Shown: piece by piece, positions 46,917 through 55,521 of the stretch
Numbering within the stretch: position 1 is the first letter of the stretch
Layout: each line of letters starts with the position of its first letter
Source: Aliiglaciecola lipolytica E3
GTDB lineage: Bacteria > Pseudomonadota > Gammaproteobacteria > Enterobacterales > Alteromonadaceae
Length of the DNA: 64,000 nucleotides
Reading direction: 5' to 3'
NCBI RefSeq assembly: GCF_000314975.1
Contig: NZ_BAEN01000015.1
Coordinates: 62,001-126,000 of the forward strand
Position numbers and translations under genes: made by a program
The notes under the pieces: model-generated
What the model saw: only the letters and a program-made list of their open reading frames with translations
Databases searched by the model: none
Told to the model about the DNA's origin: nothing

Positions 46917-47723
46917 TTAGCTTAATAAAAACTTAGTTCTTTTGTCTGCGTCGTTTAAACAATCGTTAGGCACAAAAATCCACCCTTCACTTTGAGACGT
47001 ATAGTCATCTGGAACTGTTAAGCACTGCGGTTTAAGTGCGAACAGCTTAGCAATCAATGCACAAGTCAACGCATCTATATGATCTTGAGTTGCCAACCTC
47101 GCATCTAACAATTGTTCTTTACCAAGTTCATTTATAATCCAGCTTAACGATGCTTATTTTTGCATACTAAAAATAACTTCAGAATATGCACAAGGTGAAG
47201 GATAAGCTTCGATAATGGTTAGGTTTTCATCCTGCCATACACCAGTTTGTAAAATATTCGCAGCAAACTTGGCTACAACATGCATCCCTTTAGTGGCCTG
47301 ACTGCCAATCATATCTTTGATGGAAGAAAGCGGTGTATAACCCCAACCTGCTAAAAACTGCTCAGTTTCTCGAAAAAGATAAGGATTTAGTGCACTGGGT
47401 GTTTCACCATCTATGTATTTCCCATCCAATAATGTCCGAAAACCGTCACTGAAGCCGAGCGGTGTATGAATTGCCAGAGTTACCTTACCATGTAAATATT
47501 CAGTCTTGCACAGTGTAAACATGGCCTGAATAAAGGAAGGTTGATCCGGTGATTCATGGATAATGGATGATAAATTACCGCGACAAGGCAAACCTACAAT
47601 CTGACCTTGGCTGTCTAAGATAACAATGGCATCGCGACTGTTCCTATTCTTTGAACAATTCCAACCACCAAGATCCCAGCCGATAAAATAATGCCCTTTA
47701 AGCACACCATCAAATTCAGTCAC
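46917..47723 (-). pseudogene. DUF429-like (RNase H-fold) gene interrupted by an in-frame stop
   Basis: The minus strand from a GTG at 47723 codes for 189 residues (GHYFIGWDLGGWNCSKN..., LAIHTPLGFSDGF, SIKDMIGSQATKGMH, IIEAYPSPCAYSEVIF) and meets a TAA at 47156-47154. The same frame then continues without a shift for 79 codons (WIINELGKEQLLDARLATQDHIDALTCALIAKLFAL...) to a TAA at 46919-46917. The two parts together give a DUF429-type predicted nuclease of about 268 residues, including the D-G-W/D-A-L-x-C-A-L elements. A nonsense mutation is the simplest reading; readthrough or a sequencing error is possible. A start 18 nt further in (GTG 47705) is an alternative. Confidence 0.7.
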
Positions 47724-47756
47724 AGGCTTGCACCAATATTAGTAATACCATGTTTA

Positions 47757-49007
47757 TTATCTCTCACTTGGGAATAACGTTCTTAGCATCGAATCACTGG
47801 ATGTTAGCATTAGTGAGTTGTCTTCTTCTGTTGCTTCAAAGCTTACACTCTTCACTTTATGAAACTTGATTGATTCTGGAACAAAACATAATGCTGGGCT
47901 ATTCTTTTCGAAAGGATCATCTAAATTGGTGGTACCCAATAGACCGCTTTTTACTTGAGAGTACTCCGGAAATAAAACCACACATTGGCTATCACCATTT
48001 TTTTGTATTGAAGGGTATATAATTCCGTTAATTTGAGAACCAAATTCGGTACTGAGAAACTCAAAGATGACTTGAGTCGCTAAATAATCATGTTGATTAT
48101 TACGACTAGACGGTCGTGTAAGTTTGAAGACCAACTCTGGGAAAAAAGCGTAAGCATGAGATAAAACCAGCCATCTATCTGAAAATATATCGTCATTAAT
48201 TTGAACATCTTTCAAAATGTTCAAATCCAAGAGTTTTAAAGCTCTATTCGGGCGAAATTCTCCGGAAACCACACCATCGCCTACAATTGGTCTTAATTCA
48301 CTAATACATGTATTTCGGTCAAATGCTGCATAGAATGCGGATACACCTGCTGGAGTCATTCGCTGTGAACTAGCAAATTTTGCAGGCACTGCTCCTAACT
48401 GGTTTATAGGATCTTTATCAATGGCTTCAATATCAGCAATAGAGTAACCCACTCTTGCACGGTAAAGAGGTTGTGTGACTGGTAAATCAACAACTAAATG
48501 CTTTAGTAACTGACCGTCCTCGACAATTGTTTCAAATAAGTCCTTACAAAACGTGAAGGCCAACTTATTAAAAAATCGCTTACTATGTCGTATTGAATGA
48601 GTAAAATTATACCAACGCTCTTCGAAATCATTTAATTCATCAAGGTTGCCATCATTTAAAACATATAAAAGTGAATAGCCATTCTGATTGGTTTCATCCG
48701 GTACTTTTTCGATAAATTGCTCTACAAATGACTCATTTACTAAATCGAGGTGGGATTCAAAGAAGTCAAATAGTTTAAATACATGAGGGTCAGGGCTACC
48801 GCATTCGAATATCATCGCTTGGTCATGCTTTGATAACTCGTCCGTAGTGACCAATATTTCTTTCGCCTTACCTAGCAAAAACTGTTCAAACTTTTCATCG
48901 TCTACACAGATATCTTGGTTATCACAATAGTCACAACTTGCAACTAGACCATGACTAGTAACAAATGTTTTTAAGGTATTGTGGTTAACACACTTCACGC
49001 AGATCAA
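47757..49007 (-). CDS. RES-domain protein with N-terminal zinc finger
   Basis: The 416-residue protein starts MICVKCVNHNTLKTF with two CxxC pairs (CVKC, CDYC) that form a small zinc finger. The middle third is helical (HEPN/RES-N-terminal-like). The C-terminal half is a RES domain: LYRARVG, RMTPAGVSAFYAAF, CISELRP and VIFEFLS, with the conserved Arg, Tyr and Glu residues of the NAD-degrading RES toxins. The start is a TTG overlapping the hsdS stop (TTGA), so it is coupled to the restriction operon. No Xre-type antitoxin is adjacent. Function as an abortive-infection effector is inferred. Confidence 0.8.
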   Translation of the reverse strand: MICVKCVNHNTLKTFVTSHGLVASCDYCDNQDICVDDEKFEQFLLGKAKEILVTTDELSKHDQAMIFECGSPDPHVFKLFDFFESHLDLVNESFVEQFIEKVPDETNQNGYSLLYVLNDGNLDELNDFEERWYNFTHSIRHSKRFFNKLAFTFCKDLFETIVEDGQLLKHLVVDLPVTQPLYRARVGYSIADIEAIDKDPINQLGAVPAKFASSQRMTPAGVSAFYAAFDRNTCISELRPIVGDGVVSGEFRPNRALKLLDLNILKDVQINDDIFSDRWLVLSHAYAFFPELVFKLTRPSSRNNQHDYLATQVIFEFLSTEFGSQINGIIYPSIQKNGDSQCVVLFPEYSQVKSGLLGTTNLDDPFEKNSPALCFVPESIKFHKVKSVSFEATEEDNSLMLTSSDSMLRTLFPSER

Positions 49008-50299
49008 AATGGCAACCTTGTTTTGCCTGTGAGTAGCTCTTGCATCATGCCTTGTTTAATTTGACGAGTTTTCTTTAGGCGGTGTTCAAGTGTTTGAATT
49101 TCTTCATCTATATCCGAGAGAATAGTGGCGATTGCTGTTTGTTCTTCAATCGAAGGCTTAATAACTTTTATATTTAAGCAAGATTGTTTGTTTAACTTTG
49201 GTTGAGCTGTCCCTGAGTTGAGTAGTGAGTAATCTAAACTTTCCAAATAAGGTATCAAAAAATCAATATGGTAGTTTTTCTTCGGGGTCATGACATGAGC
49301 ATGATTGTTTACCCAAATTTTTCCACTTGCTTTAAATGCTAAAGGTAAGCTCCTACTTAATATATTTTCACCATCCTCACCTAGTAAAATAAACTCTCCA
49401 TCGAAAATAAAGTCATTTACATAGTCAACTATCCCTGATGCACCATAGTATGGATATTGACCTTTAATTCTTGCTCTATCACCAGACTTTAGTGGCCGTC
49501 TTTGCCCATCAAAAAAGTTAGCAGCTTCATCTAAAGTAACTACCTTCCAGTCCTCTGGAATTTCGCCTAGGTCGCTGGGTTTTGTGCCTTTGGATTGGCC
49601 TTGCTTTTTGCCTTCAGTGTAAGTAGCAAACTGCGGTAAACGGGTTTTACCTGTAAGCAGTTGCTGCATGGTGGCGGTTTTAATCGCTTGTTTTTTGGCG
49701 ATAAGCTTTTCCAATTCCGTTAATAGCGCATCCACATCAGATAAGGCATTGGCAATGGCGGTTTGTTCTTTAAGAGTTTCTGGCACGGGAACTCTATATT
49801 GCCTTAAACTACTTACAAGAACACTTGGTTGGCTCGTTGTTGCAGTGAACCTTTCAACTTCTTTGAAAGCAAGCTCACTCATTAAAAAGTGACAAAGATA
49901 TTCAGAGTATAACTTTTCCTGCTTTGGAGTAATTCGAGCAATATTTTGTTGAATATGATACTTGTCGTTTTCGTAAATTACGGCAGCATTGCCAATTGAG
50001 CCAACGCATGGGTAGATGACATCCCCTTTAGTTAACCTAGAACGCTTTAACTTTAGAGATAGTGAATTATCAATTCGAGTAAGCTCTCGGTTTATAATTC
50101 TGTTCTTTCCTATATTAAATCCTCGCAGTGCAATAATTTCACCTGCTGGATTCTCTTTCCACATACTAGAGTATTCTGCACCTGCAAGCCTCGAAATCAC
50201 TGATATGTCATTAAGAAGGTGGATTTCCCATTTATCCGGAATAATACCAACTTCTGTTTTGTTAAATCCTTCTGGAACTTGTTGTTCTGTTACACTCAT
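49004..50299 (-). CDS. hsdS: type I restriction specificity subunit
   Basis: The start at the ATG at 50299 overlaps the hsdM stop in ATGA; a further in-frame ATG at 50308 is possible. The 431-residue protein has two target-recognition domains (about 15-180 and 215-400), each ended by a conserved helix: EQTAIANALSDVDALLTELEKLI...MQQLLTGKTRLP and EQTAIATILSDIDEEIQTLE...MMQELLTGKTRLPF. These repeats set the spacing of the bipartite recognition site. The recognised sequence cannot be predicted. A remnant of a second hsdS tail lies at 46801-46872. Confidence 0.96.
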   Translation of the reverse strand: MSVTEQQVPEGFNKTEVGIIPDKWEIHLLNDISVISRLAGAEYSSMWKENPAGEIIALRGFNIGKNRIINRELTRIDNSLSLKLKRSRLTKGDVIYPCVGSIGNAAVIYENDKYHIQQNIARITPKQEKLYSEYLCHFLMSELAFKEVERFTATTSQPSVLVSSLRQYRVPVPETLKEQTAIANALSDVDALLTELEKLIAKKQAIKTATMQQLLTGKTRLPQFATYTEGKKQGQSKGTKPSDLGEIPEDWKVVTLDEAANFFDGQRRPLKSGDRARIKGQYPYYGASGIVDYVNDFIFDGEFILLGEDGENILSRSLPLAFKASGKIWVNNHAHVMTPKKNYHIDFLIPYLESLDYSLLNSGTAQPKLNKQSCLNIKVIKPSIEEQTAIATILSDIDEEIQTLEHRLKKTRQIKQGMMQELLTGKTRLPF

Positions 50300-52779
50300 A
50301 GCATCCACTCCAACCCCATTGCTTTTAAATGGCCTGCCACTTTATCACTAAGAGAATCAACAGATTTGGCGAGTTTTGGCAGTGGAGTGCTATAGCGCTC
50401 TTCCAGTTGTTTAACACGGTTTGCCATTTGTTGGGTAACACGTTCAATTTCAGCAACGATATTTGCTTGTAATGTGGCAAGCCATTTGTCATCGACAATC
50501 AGGGCTTTTAATTCATCAATATTAAGTTTTGGATATTGACTGAATACCGCTAAATCCAGAGTTTCTTGCGCTTCTTTAACCGCTTTTTTCGCAGCCGCTT
50601 CAGCATTAAACAGTTTAGTTGCTTGTTTCAGCGCTTTAATTTCGTCAGCATCGGTTGCTAGCTTAGCTCTGGCAGCAACGCTGGCTTTGGTGATTTTGTC
50701 TTTATCGTTGAGGGCTTCAACCAATAAGCCATCTTCGCTCCCTGTTCCAGAAGAAGCATGTTCCTCAAGGTAACTTTCAAGTGCTTGGGTGGCTTCGTCT
50801 TGTTTGGCTTGCAGAGCATCAACCTGAGCTTGTTCGTCAGCAAAGTAACGGGCAACGATTAAGCTTGGTGGAATAATCTCTGCTTTGTACTTTTTCTTGT
50901 TAATAATTAAATCAGGTGTTTCTTTTAGCTTTTCGCCTTTTTTAGCTACAAGTTCACGTAATGTATTACCTACTTGCCAATCGTCCTGTACCAATACATA
51001 CACATCGTCCTGCATGGTATCAGCCCAGTAATCCATCAGGATTTGGTAAATATCGTATTTGCTTAATAGGTCACTATTGACATAGCTATGTAACAAGTTC
51101 TCTGAAATGTTAAAGATAAAGTTTTTAGGGTTATCGCCTACTTTAATCTCTTTTAATTTCGCTTCTGGTATCCATTGTTTAAATGGCAATAAGCTGCGAG
51201 CGGCAAAGTCTTTAAATTCTTGGTGAGCCAAAATAGTGCTTTTAACTTGGCTAGCTTCAACCAGTGCGTGGCTATAGCCTTCACGTTCAGGTTTAAATAA
51301 AGTTGCTCGAATGCTTGGGAATACCTGCCAGTAATGCTCAAGGGCATCAATGTCACGGTTTGGAATGCCACCTTGCAGGTGAGCGCTTAAATCGTGTAAA
51401 TCTTCTGGCTCAGACGAGTCGATATAACGCGGGATGTTAAGGTTGTAATCATTCGCGGCAATTTCATCAATTTCCACTAAGCGGCTGTAACGCTCAAGTT
51501 CTAAGCCTTTGTTAAATACATCAACAATTTTATGAATGTCTTGGCTGCGCAGTCGGTTTTTGTTGCCATCTTTGATAAAGCCTTTGCTGGCATCAACCAT
51601 AAAGATTGGGCGACCTGAAACTGTTGGCAGCTCAATATCGCCTTCGTTAAAGCTAGTGACTGCTTTTTGTGCGTGTTCTTTATCAATCACGATAATACAC
51701 GCAGGAATACCTGTGCCATAAAACAAGTTGGCAGGTAAGCCAATAATGCCTTTAATGTAACCTTGCTTGATGAGGTTTTCACGAATTTTTGCTTCGGCAT
51801 TACCACGGAACAGTACGCCATGGGGTAAGATAACCGCGCCTTTACCTGTGCTCTTTAAGCTTTTAATGATGTGTAGTAAAAATGTATAGTCACCGTTTTT
51901 CTCTGGCGGAATACCCCAAGTAAATCGACCATATAAATCTTCGTTTGGATTTAACCCACTCGTCCAGTTTTTATTCGAAAATGGGGGGTTGGCCACTGCA
52001 AAATCAAAGGTTTTAAGTTGATTAGGTGCATCTTTCCATTGCGGATCTGACAAGGTATTGCCTTTCCAGATTTTTGCCGTGGCGTTGTTATGCAAGATCA
52101 TATTCATGCGAGCTAATGCACTGGTGGCGTTATCCATTTCCTGCCCAAAAATAGACAAGCCACGCGGTGCTTCATCGCTAGCTTTTAATAAAAGTGAACC
52201 CGACCCGCAAGCACAGTCATACACAGTTGCGTCTTGGGAAGTGCTTTCGGTTATGCCCACAACCTTGGCTAAAATTTGCGAAACTTCAGATGGGGTATAG
52301 AATTGCCCCTTTGATTTACCTGATTCCGTAGCAAAGTGGCGCATTAAATATTCATATGCATCACCTAATAAATCATCACCCGCAGCGCGGTTGGCCGTTA
52401 AATCTAGACCTTGGAAAATACCCACCAGTTTTGTGAGGCGGTCGATCATTTCTTTGCCTTTGCCTAACTTGTCTTCATCGTTGAAATCGGCAACGTCAAT
52501 CACACCTTTTAAATCGTTTTCTTCGGCAAGGGCTGAAATGATTTTATTAATCTTATCGCCAATCTCTTTGTCACCCTTAGCGGCAACCATATCGTCATAA
52601 CTAGCACCTTTTGGCACTACAATCATGCCGTAAGGGTCACCTTTGAACTTGTCTGAAACGTACTTCATAAACAACATGGTGAGCACGTAATCTTTGTATT
52701 GGCTAGCGTCCATACCGCCACGTAGCTCATCACAGCTTGCCCAAAGAGATGAATATAATTCAGTTTTTTTAATTGCCAT
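50296..52779 (-). CDS. hsdM: type I restriction DNA adenine methyltransferase subunit
   Basis: The 827-residue protein has the HsdM N-terminal helical domain, motif I DCACGSGSLLL (about 188-198), and the catalytic NPPF at 264-267. The core ends near residue 500. About 300 further residues are predicted helical and coiled-coil (EEHASSGTGSEDGLL, ALKQATKLFNAEAAAKKAVKEAQ), making it longer than the common 500-residue HsdM. AAAGGA lies 6 nt before the ATG. It overlaps hsdS by 4 nt. With HsdS it methylates adenines in the recognition site. Confidence 0.95.
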   Translation of the reverse strand: MAIKKTELYSSLWASCDELRGGMDASQYKDYVLTMLFMKYVSDKFKGDPYGMIVVPKGASYDDMVAAKGDKEIGDKINKIISALAEENDLKGVIDVADFNDEDKLGKGKEMIDRLTKLVGIFQGLDLTANRAAGDDLLGDAYEYLMRHFATESGKSKGQFYTPSEVSQILAKVVGITESTSQDATVYDCACGSGSLLLKASDEAPRGLSIFGQEMDNATSALARMNMILHNNATAKIWKGNTLSDPQWKDAPNQLKTFDFAVANPPFSNKNWTSGLNPNEDLYGRFTWGIPPEKNGDYTFLLHIIKSLKSTGKGAVILPHGVLFRGNAEAKIRENLIKQGYIKGIIGLPANLFYGTGIPACIIVIDKEHAQKAVTSFNEGDIELPTVSGRPIFMVDASKGFIKDGNKNRLRSQDIHKIVDVFNKGLELERYSRLVEIDEIAANDYNLNIPRYIDSSEPEDLHDLSAHLQGGIPNRDIDALEHYWQVFPSIRATLFKPEREGYSHALVEASQVKSTILAHQEFKDFAARSLLPFKQWIPEAKLKEIKVGDNPKNFIFNISENLLHSYVNSDLLSKYDIYQILMDYWADTMQDDVYVLVQDDWQVGNTLRELVAKKGEKLKETPDLIINKKKYKAEIIPPSLIVARYFADEQAQVDALQAKQDEATQALESYLEEHASSGTGSEDGLLVEALNDKDKITKASVAARAKLATDADEIKALKQATKLFNAEAAAKKAVKEAQETLDLAVFSQYPKLNIDELKALIVDDKWLATLQANIVAEIERVTQQMANRVKQLEERYSTPLPKLAKSVDSLSDKVAGHLKAMGLEWML

Positions 52780-52886
52780 TGTATTCCTTTAAGTTCCTTT
52801 TGTAAGAACAATGCTGTTGAATTGCCCCATACAATTTATGTAGAAAGGGCCAACAGGCAGTTCTAAAATGTTTGTTGTTATTTTTG

Positions 52887-53774
52887 TTATTGGTATTCAG
52901 ACAGTCCGGGTGCTAGTGAGCGACTTTCGACGTTGTACAAGGTTTGGTGATTACATAGCCACAATTGATAGTGAAAACCCTTAAGGCTGTGATCTTCCGT
53001 ACAGTCCACATTCCAATGTCTTAGCCAGTAACCGGCTACGGCAGCTCTGACAGTTAATTTTAGCTTGCCACCTTCCATGTTAAAGTCATGTGCTATGGTA
53101 TCCGGCTGTCTAACATTTCGTTTATTTGGATGTGGAACTAATTCTAATTCAACCATTCTATTCCATTGATGATCTGAAAGCTTCATTTCACCTTTAACTG
53201 GATTGTCGTGATCAATTTCTACAGAAACAAACCTTGTTAATACATATGATCTATATTCTTTTTTAGAAGGATCAAATGCTCTTAAGTACCAATGGATTCC
53301 ATTGTCAAATATAGCTAATGGATACAGCAGCTTATTCGACTTACCACTTACTAATGCCTTATAAGTTACCTTAAGTGCTCTCGAAGATGAAATTGCACGC
53401 GTAACGCTAGATAGCACATCTACGTCAGGGTATGCCAGTCGTGGGGGATTAAGTACGCCATTAAATTCTGATAGGCCCAGCGACTCTGCAACTTTTGAGG
53501 TACGCAGTTTCGAAAGGGCACGTTGAATAGAAAATGCAAACAACGGCTTAAATTTGTTTTCACATATTTCATATTTTTTTGTTTTCTGATTTAGGGCAAG
53601 GTTTTGTTCTGCATGCTCTCGGTAAAGACGTATGTCTCTTGTTGCTGCGGCTTCTCCTAGTTCAAACCTTTCTGTCAGATCAGAACGAGAAACCCAGCCT
53701 CTGAATCGCAACATAAACTCGATGTACTCCAGTCTATCATGCACATTTTTTGGAACTTCATTGATATCTTTCAT
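52887..53774 (-). CDS. capW: WYL-domain repressor (CapW/BrxR-like)
   Basis: The 295-residue protein has an N-terminal winged helix (RLEYIEFMLRFRGWVSRSDL, followed by EAAATRDIRLYREH as the recognition helix), a WYL domain (LYPLAIFDNGIHWYLRAFD) and a WCX-like C-terminal domain. This is the layout of BrxR and CapW, which bind inverted repeats and repress defence operons until a ligand or DNA damage signal releases them. It lies between the divergent CBASS operon and the downstream hsdM, with 107 nt to the latter. The symbol is given on family and position; binding is not shown. It may control both operons. Confidence 0.85.
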   Translation of the reverse strand: MKDINEVPKNVHDRLEYIEFMLRFRGWVSRSDLTERFELGEAAATRDIRLYREHAEQNLALNQKTKKYEICENKFKPLFAFSIQRALSKLRTSKVAESLGLSEFNGVLNPPRLAYPDVDVLSSVTRAISSSRALKVTYKALVSGKSNKLLYPLAIFDNGIHWYLRAFDPSKKEYRSYVLTRFVSVEIDHDNPVKGEMKLSDHQWNRMVELELVPHPNKRNVRQPDTIAHDFNMEGGKLKLTVRAAVAGYWLRHWNVDCTEDHSLKGFHYQLWLCNHQTLYNVESRSLAPGLSEYQ

Positions 53775-53827
53775 GTGCCATCCATTTTTTTACTTTTATG
53801 TTAATAATATAAACTACTTATAATCAC

Positions 53828-53856
53828 TTTACATCATCAATATGATGATGTATAAA
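53828..53856 (+). promoter_or_regulatory. CBASS operon promoter with overlapping palindromic operator
   Basis: TTTACA (53828-53833) and TATAAA (53851-53856) are spaced by 17 nt. The arms ACATCATCA (53831-53839) and TGATGATGT (53843-53851) are exact reverse complements around ATA, so the dyad spans the spacer and touches both boxes. A protein bound here would block RNA polymerase. It is the natural target for the adjacent WYL repressor. Confidence 0.7.
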
Positions 53857-53866
53857 TATCATAAGT

Positions 53867-53881
53867 ATCGCATATTGCGAT
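53867..53881. promoter_or_regulatory. second small dyad upstream of the CBASS operon
   Basis: ATCGCA (53867-53872) and TGCGAT (53876-53881) are reverse complements separated by TAT. They lie just downstream of the predicted -10 box, near the expected transcription start, and could be a second operator half or an independent site. Confidence 0.4.
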
Positions 53882-53916
53882 CTTTTAATTTTATAAACAA
53901 CTAATAGGAGGCCCTC

Positions 53917-54090
53917 ATGGCTACCAATGGAAAATCAGGTGATAACCGTCGGCATGGTGCCGTGCGGGGTCGCTCACAAACTAAAACCCCTTCTGGTCAC
54001 TATGTTAAACGTGACTCCGATACGGGCAGGTTTTTAGACGTGAAAACGTCCGATAAGACTCCTTTTAAAGGCGTAAGGAAGGAGAAGTAG
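53917..54090 (+). CDS. 57-residue basic protein, first gene of the CBASS operon
   Basis: ATG at 53917 is preceded by TAGGAGG at 6 nt, a very strong ribosome-binding site. The 57 residues are basic and rich in Gly, Arg, Lys and Thr (MATNGKSGDNRRHGAVRGRS at the start, GRFLDVKTSDKTPFKGVRKE at the end) with no membrane segment. The TAG at 54088-54090 is 1 nt before the next ATG, so the two genes are cotranscribed. Short proteins with the AVRGRSQ and PFKGVRKE signatures are known to me from other bacterial accessory regions, but not their function. Nucleic-acid binding would fit the composition. Confidence 0.85.
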   Translation: MATNGKSGDNRRHGAVRGRSQTKTPSGHYVKRDSDTGRFLDVKTSDKTPFKGVRKEK

Positions 54091-54091
54091 T

Positions 54092-54472
54092 ATGGCTAAC
54101 GGCAGAACTCATAGCTTGGCGGGTGGGTTAACAGGCCTCGCGGTCGGGCTAGCTAATCCTGAGTTAATAGATAAAGATCCCAAATTATTATTAACCGCGC
54201 CCATTGTTGGAACACTTTTTGGAAAGTTACCTGATATTTTAGAGCCCGCGTTTAAAAATCCTCATCATAGACAGTTTTTCCATAGCCTAGCTTTTGTAGG
54301 ATTAGTGGGATACGGCACAAAGAGAGTGTATGACTGGGATCCTGAGGACAATTTAGAGAAAGTAGTTCGGCTACTTTTATTGTGCGCCAGCGCAGGATAT
54401 TTAAGTCATTTAGTGCTTGATGCCGTTACTCCCAGAAGTTTGCCTTTAGTAGGTAAGCTTAAAAGTTCTTAG
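54092..54472 (+). CDS. YdjM-like membrane-associated putative hydrolase (PF04307 type)
   Basis: The 126-residue protein has the motif set of the YdjM/DUF457 family: RTHSLAGG near the start, GKLPDILEP (Asp), HHRQFFHSLAFVGL (His pair), and GYLSHLVLDAVTPRSLP near the end. The hydrophobic stretches LLLTAPIVGTLFG, SLAFVGLVGYG and RLLLLCASAGYLSHLV indicate two or three membrane helices. It begins 1 nt after the basic protein and ends 16 nt before the CD-NTase. Metal-dependent membrane hydrolases of this family have no proven substrate. Its position suggests a CBASS accessory or extra effector. Confidence 0.82.
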   Translation: MANGRTHSLAGGLTGLAVGLANPELIDKDPKLLLTAPIVGTLFGKLPDILEPAFKNPHHRQFFHSLAFVGLVGYGTKRVYDWDPEDNLEKVVRLLLLCASAGYLSHLVLDAVTPRSLPLVGKLKSS

Positions 54473-54488
54473 CAAAAGGTAGTTTAAT

Positions 54489-55520
54489 ATGTCGATACAG
54501 AATAGGTTTTCAAAATTTCACGACAAAATAAAGCTAGGTAGAGAGGACGATGCTTACCGAGAAGCCAGAGCCAAGGACAATAGCATATTGGATGAGATTA
54601 AGGCCGAATTTAGAAGTGCGGGCTATCCAATAATCGAAACTTTTATTCAGGGATCACTGAGTACATATACAGGAATAAAGCATCCAGTAGACGACTTTGA
54701 TATTGACAGAGCCGTAGTGATTGACGCCGACAATGCTCCCGATAACCCAGTTGAGCTAAAAAAGCTTGTATTGAAGGTACTTGAGAAGCGTGGATTTAAA
54801 AACGCAAGGGTTAAAAAGCCTTGTGTCACTGCCGACTACATTAACCTAAGTCTGCATATCGACATTGTTGTGTACAGGAAAGGTGGTGAGCAGTATGAGT
54901 TGGCAGTCGGTAAGTTAAACTCGAATGAACAAAATCGAGAATGGTCACCCTCAGAACCTAAAAAGCTGATCGAGCACATTAACAATAGTAGCCTGTTTAT
55001 TGGCTCAGCGGACCTTAAAATAAAGCAATTCAAGCGGTTGGTTAGATATTTTAAGCGATGGCGTGATGAGAAGTTCGGGCAGGCTATTGGCAAGAAGGTT
55101 TTTTCAATCGGATTAACCTTAATGCTGAAAGAGCAGTTTCGTCCTGCGATAGATAACAACGGTAAGGTCGATGATCTTCAATCACTGCGCGACACCGTCG
55201 GGGCAATTATGGCCAGTAATTATTTTCATTGGGCCGGTGACAATAAATATAAGGTCAACGTTTATTTACCTGTGCAGCCATATATAAATGTGTTCGAAAA
55301 CAGCAGTATTGATACAGGCACTCAGCTCTATAACAAATTTAAGTTATTGCTCACAAAGCTTGATCAAGCTTTAGAGGAAGATTCACTGAAGAAGCAATGT
55401 GAAATACTACAAGGACTATTTGGTAATGATTTCGAAGTTCCCGAAAAAGAGCAAAGTAACAATGCTGGAAAAGTAGCATATAGCAACGCCGGTGTGGTTG
55501 GAACGTCGCAAGGAGCGTAG
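54489..55520 (+). CDS. CBASS cyclic oligonucleotide synthase (CD-NTase)
   Basis: The 343-residue protein has a nucleotidyltransferase core: FIQGSLSTYTG (Gly-Ser, residues 55-56), then DDFDID with Asp71 and Asp73 as the metal ligands, and the third Asp125 in LHIDIVV. A helical OAS-like C-terminal domain follows (FKRLVRYFKRWRDEKFG). It makes a cyclic di- or trinucleotide upon phage sensing; the product is not predictable from the sequence alone. The last residues are VVGTSQGA, a free Gly-Ala tail of the kind Cap2 conjugates. The downstream cap2-cap3-cap5 genes make this a type II CBASS. Confidence 0.93.
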   Translation: MSIQNRFSKFHDKIKLGREDDAYREARAKDNSILDEIKAEFRSAGYPIIETFIQGSLSTYTGIKHPVDDFDIDRAVVIDADNAPDNPVELKKLVLKVLEKRGFKNARVKKPCVTADYINLSLHIDIVVYRKGGEQYELAVGKLNSNEQNREWSPSEPKKLIEHINNSSLFIGSADLKIKQFKRLVRYFKRWRDEKFGQAIGKKVFSIGLTLMLKEQFRPAIDNNGKVDDLQSLRDTVGAIMASNYFHWAGDNKYKVNVYLPVQPYINVFENSSIDTGTQLYNKFKLLLTKLDQALEEDSLKKQCEILQGLFGNDFEVPEKEQSNNAGKVAYSNAGVVGTSQGA

Positions 55521-55521
55521 T

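Noticed and set aside
55492-55521. GTG start for cap2 overlapping the CD-NTase
   Set aside because: The TTG at 55522 has AAGGAG at ideal spacing; the GTG has none.
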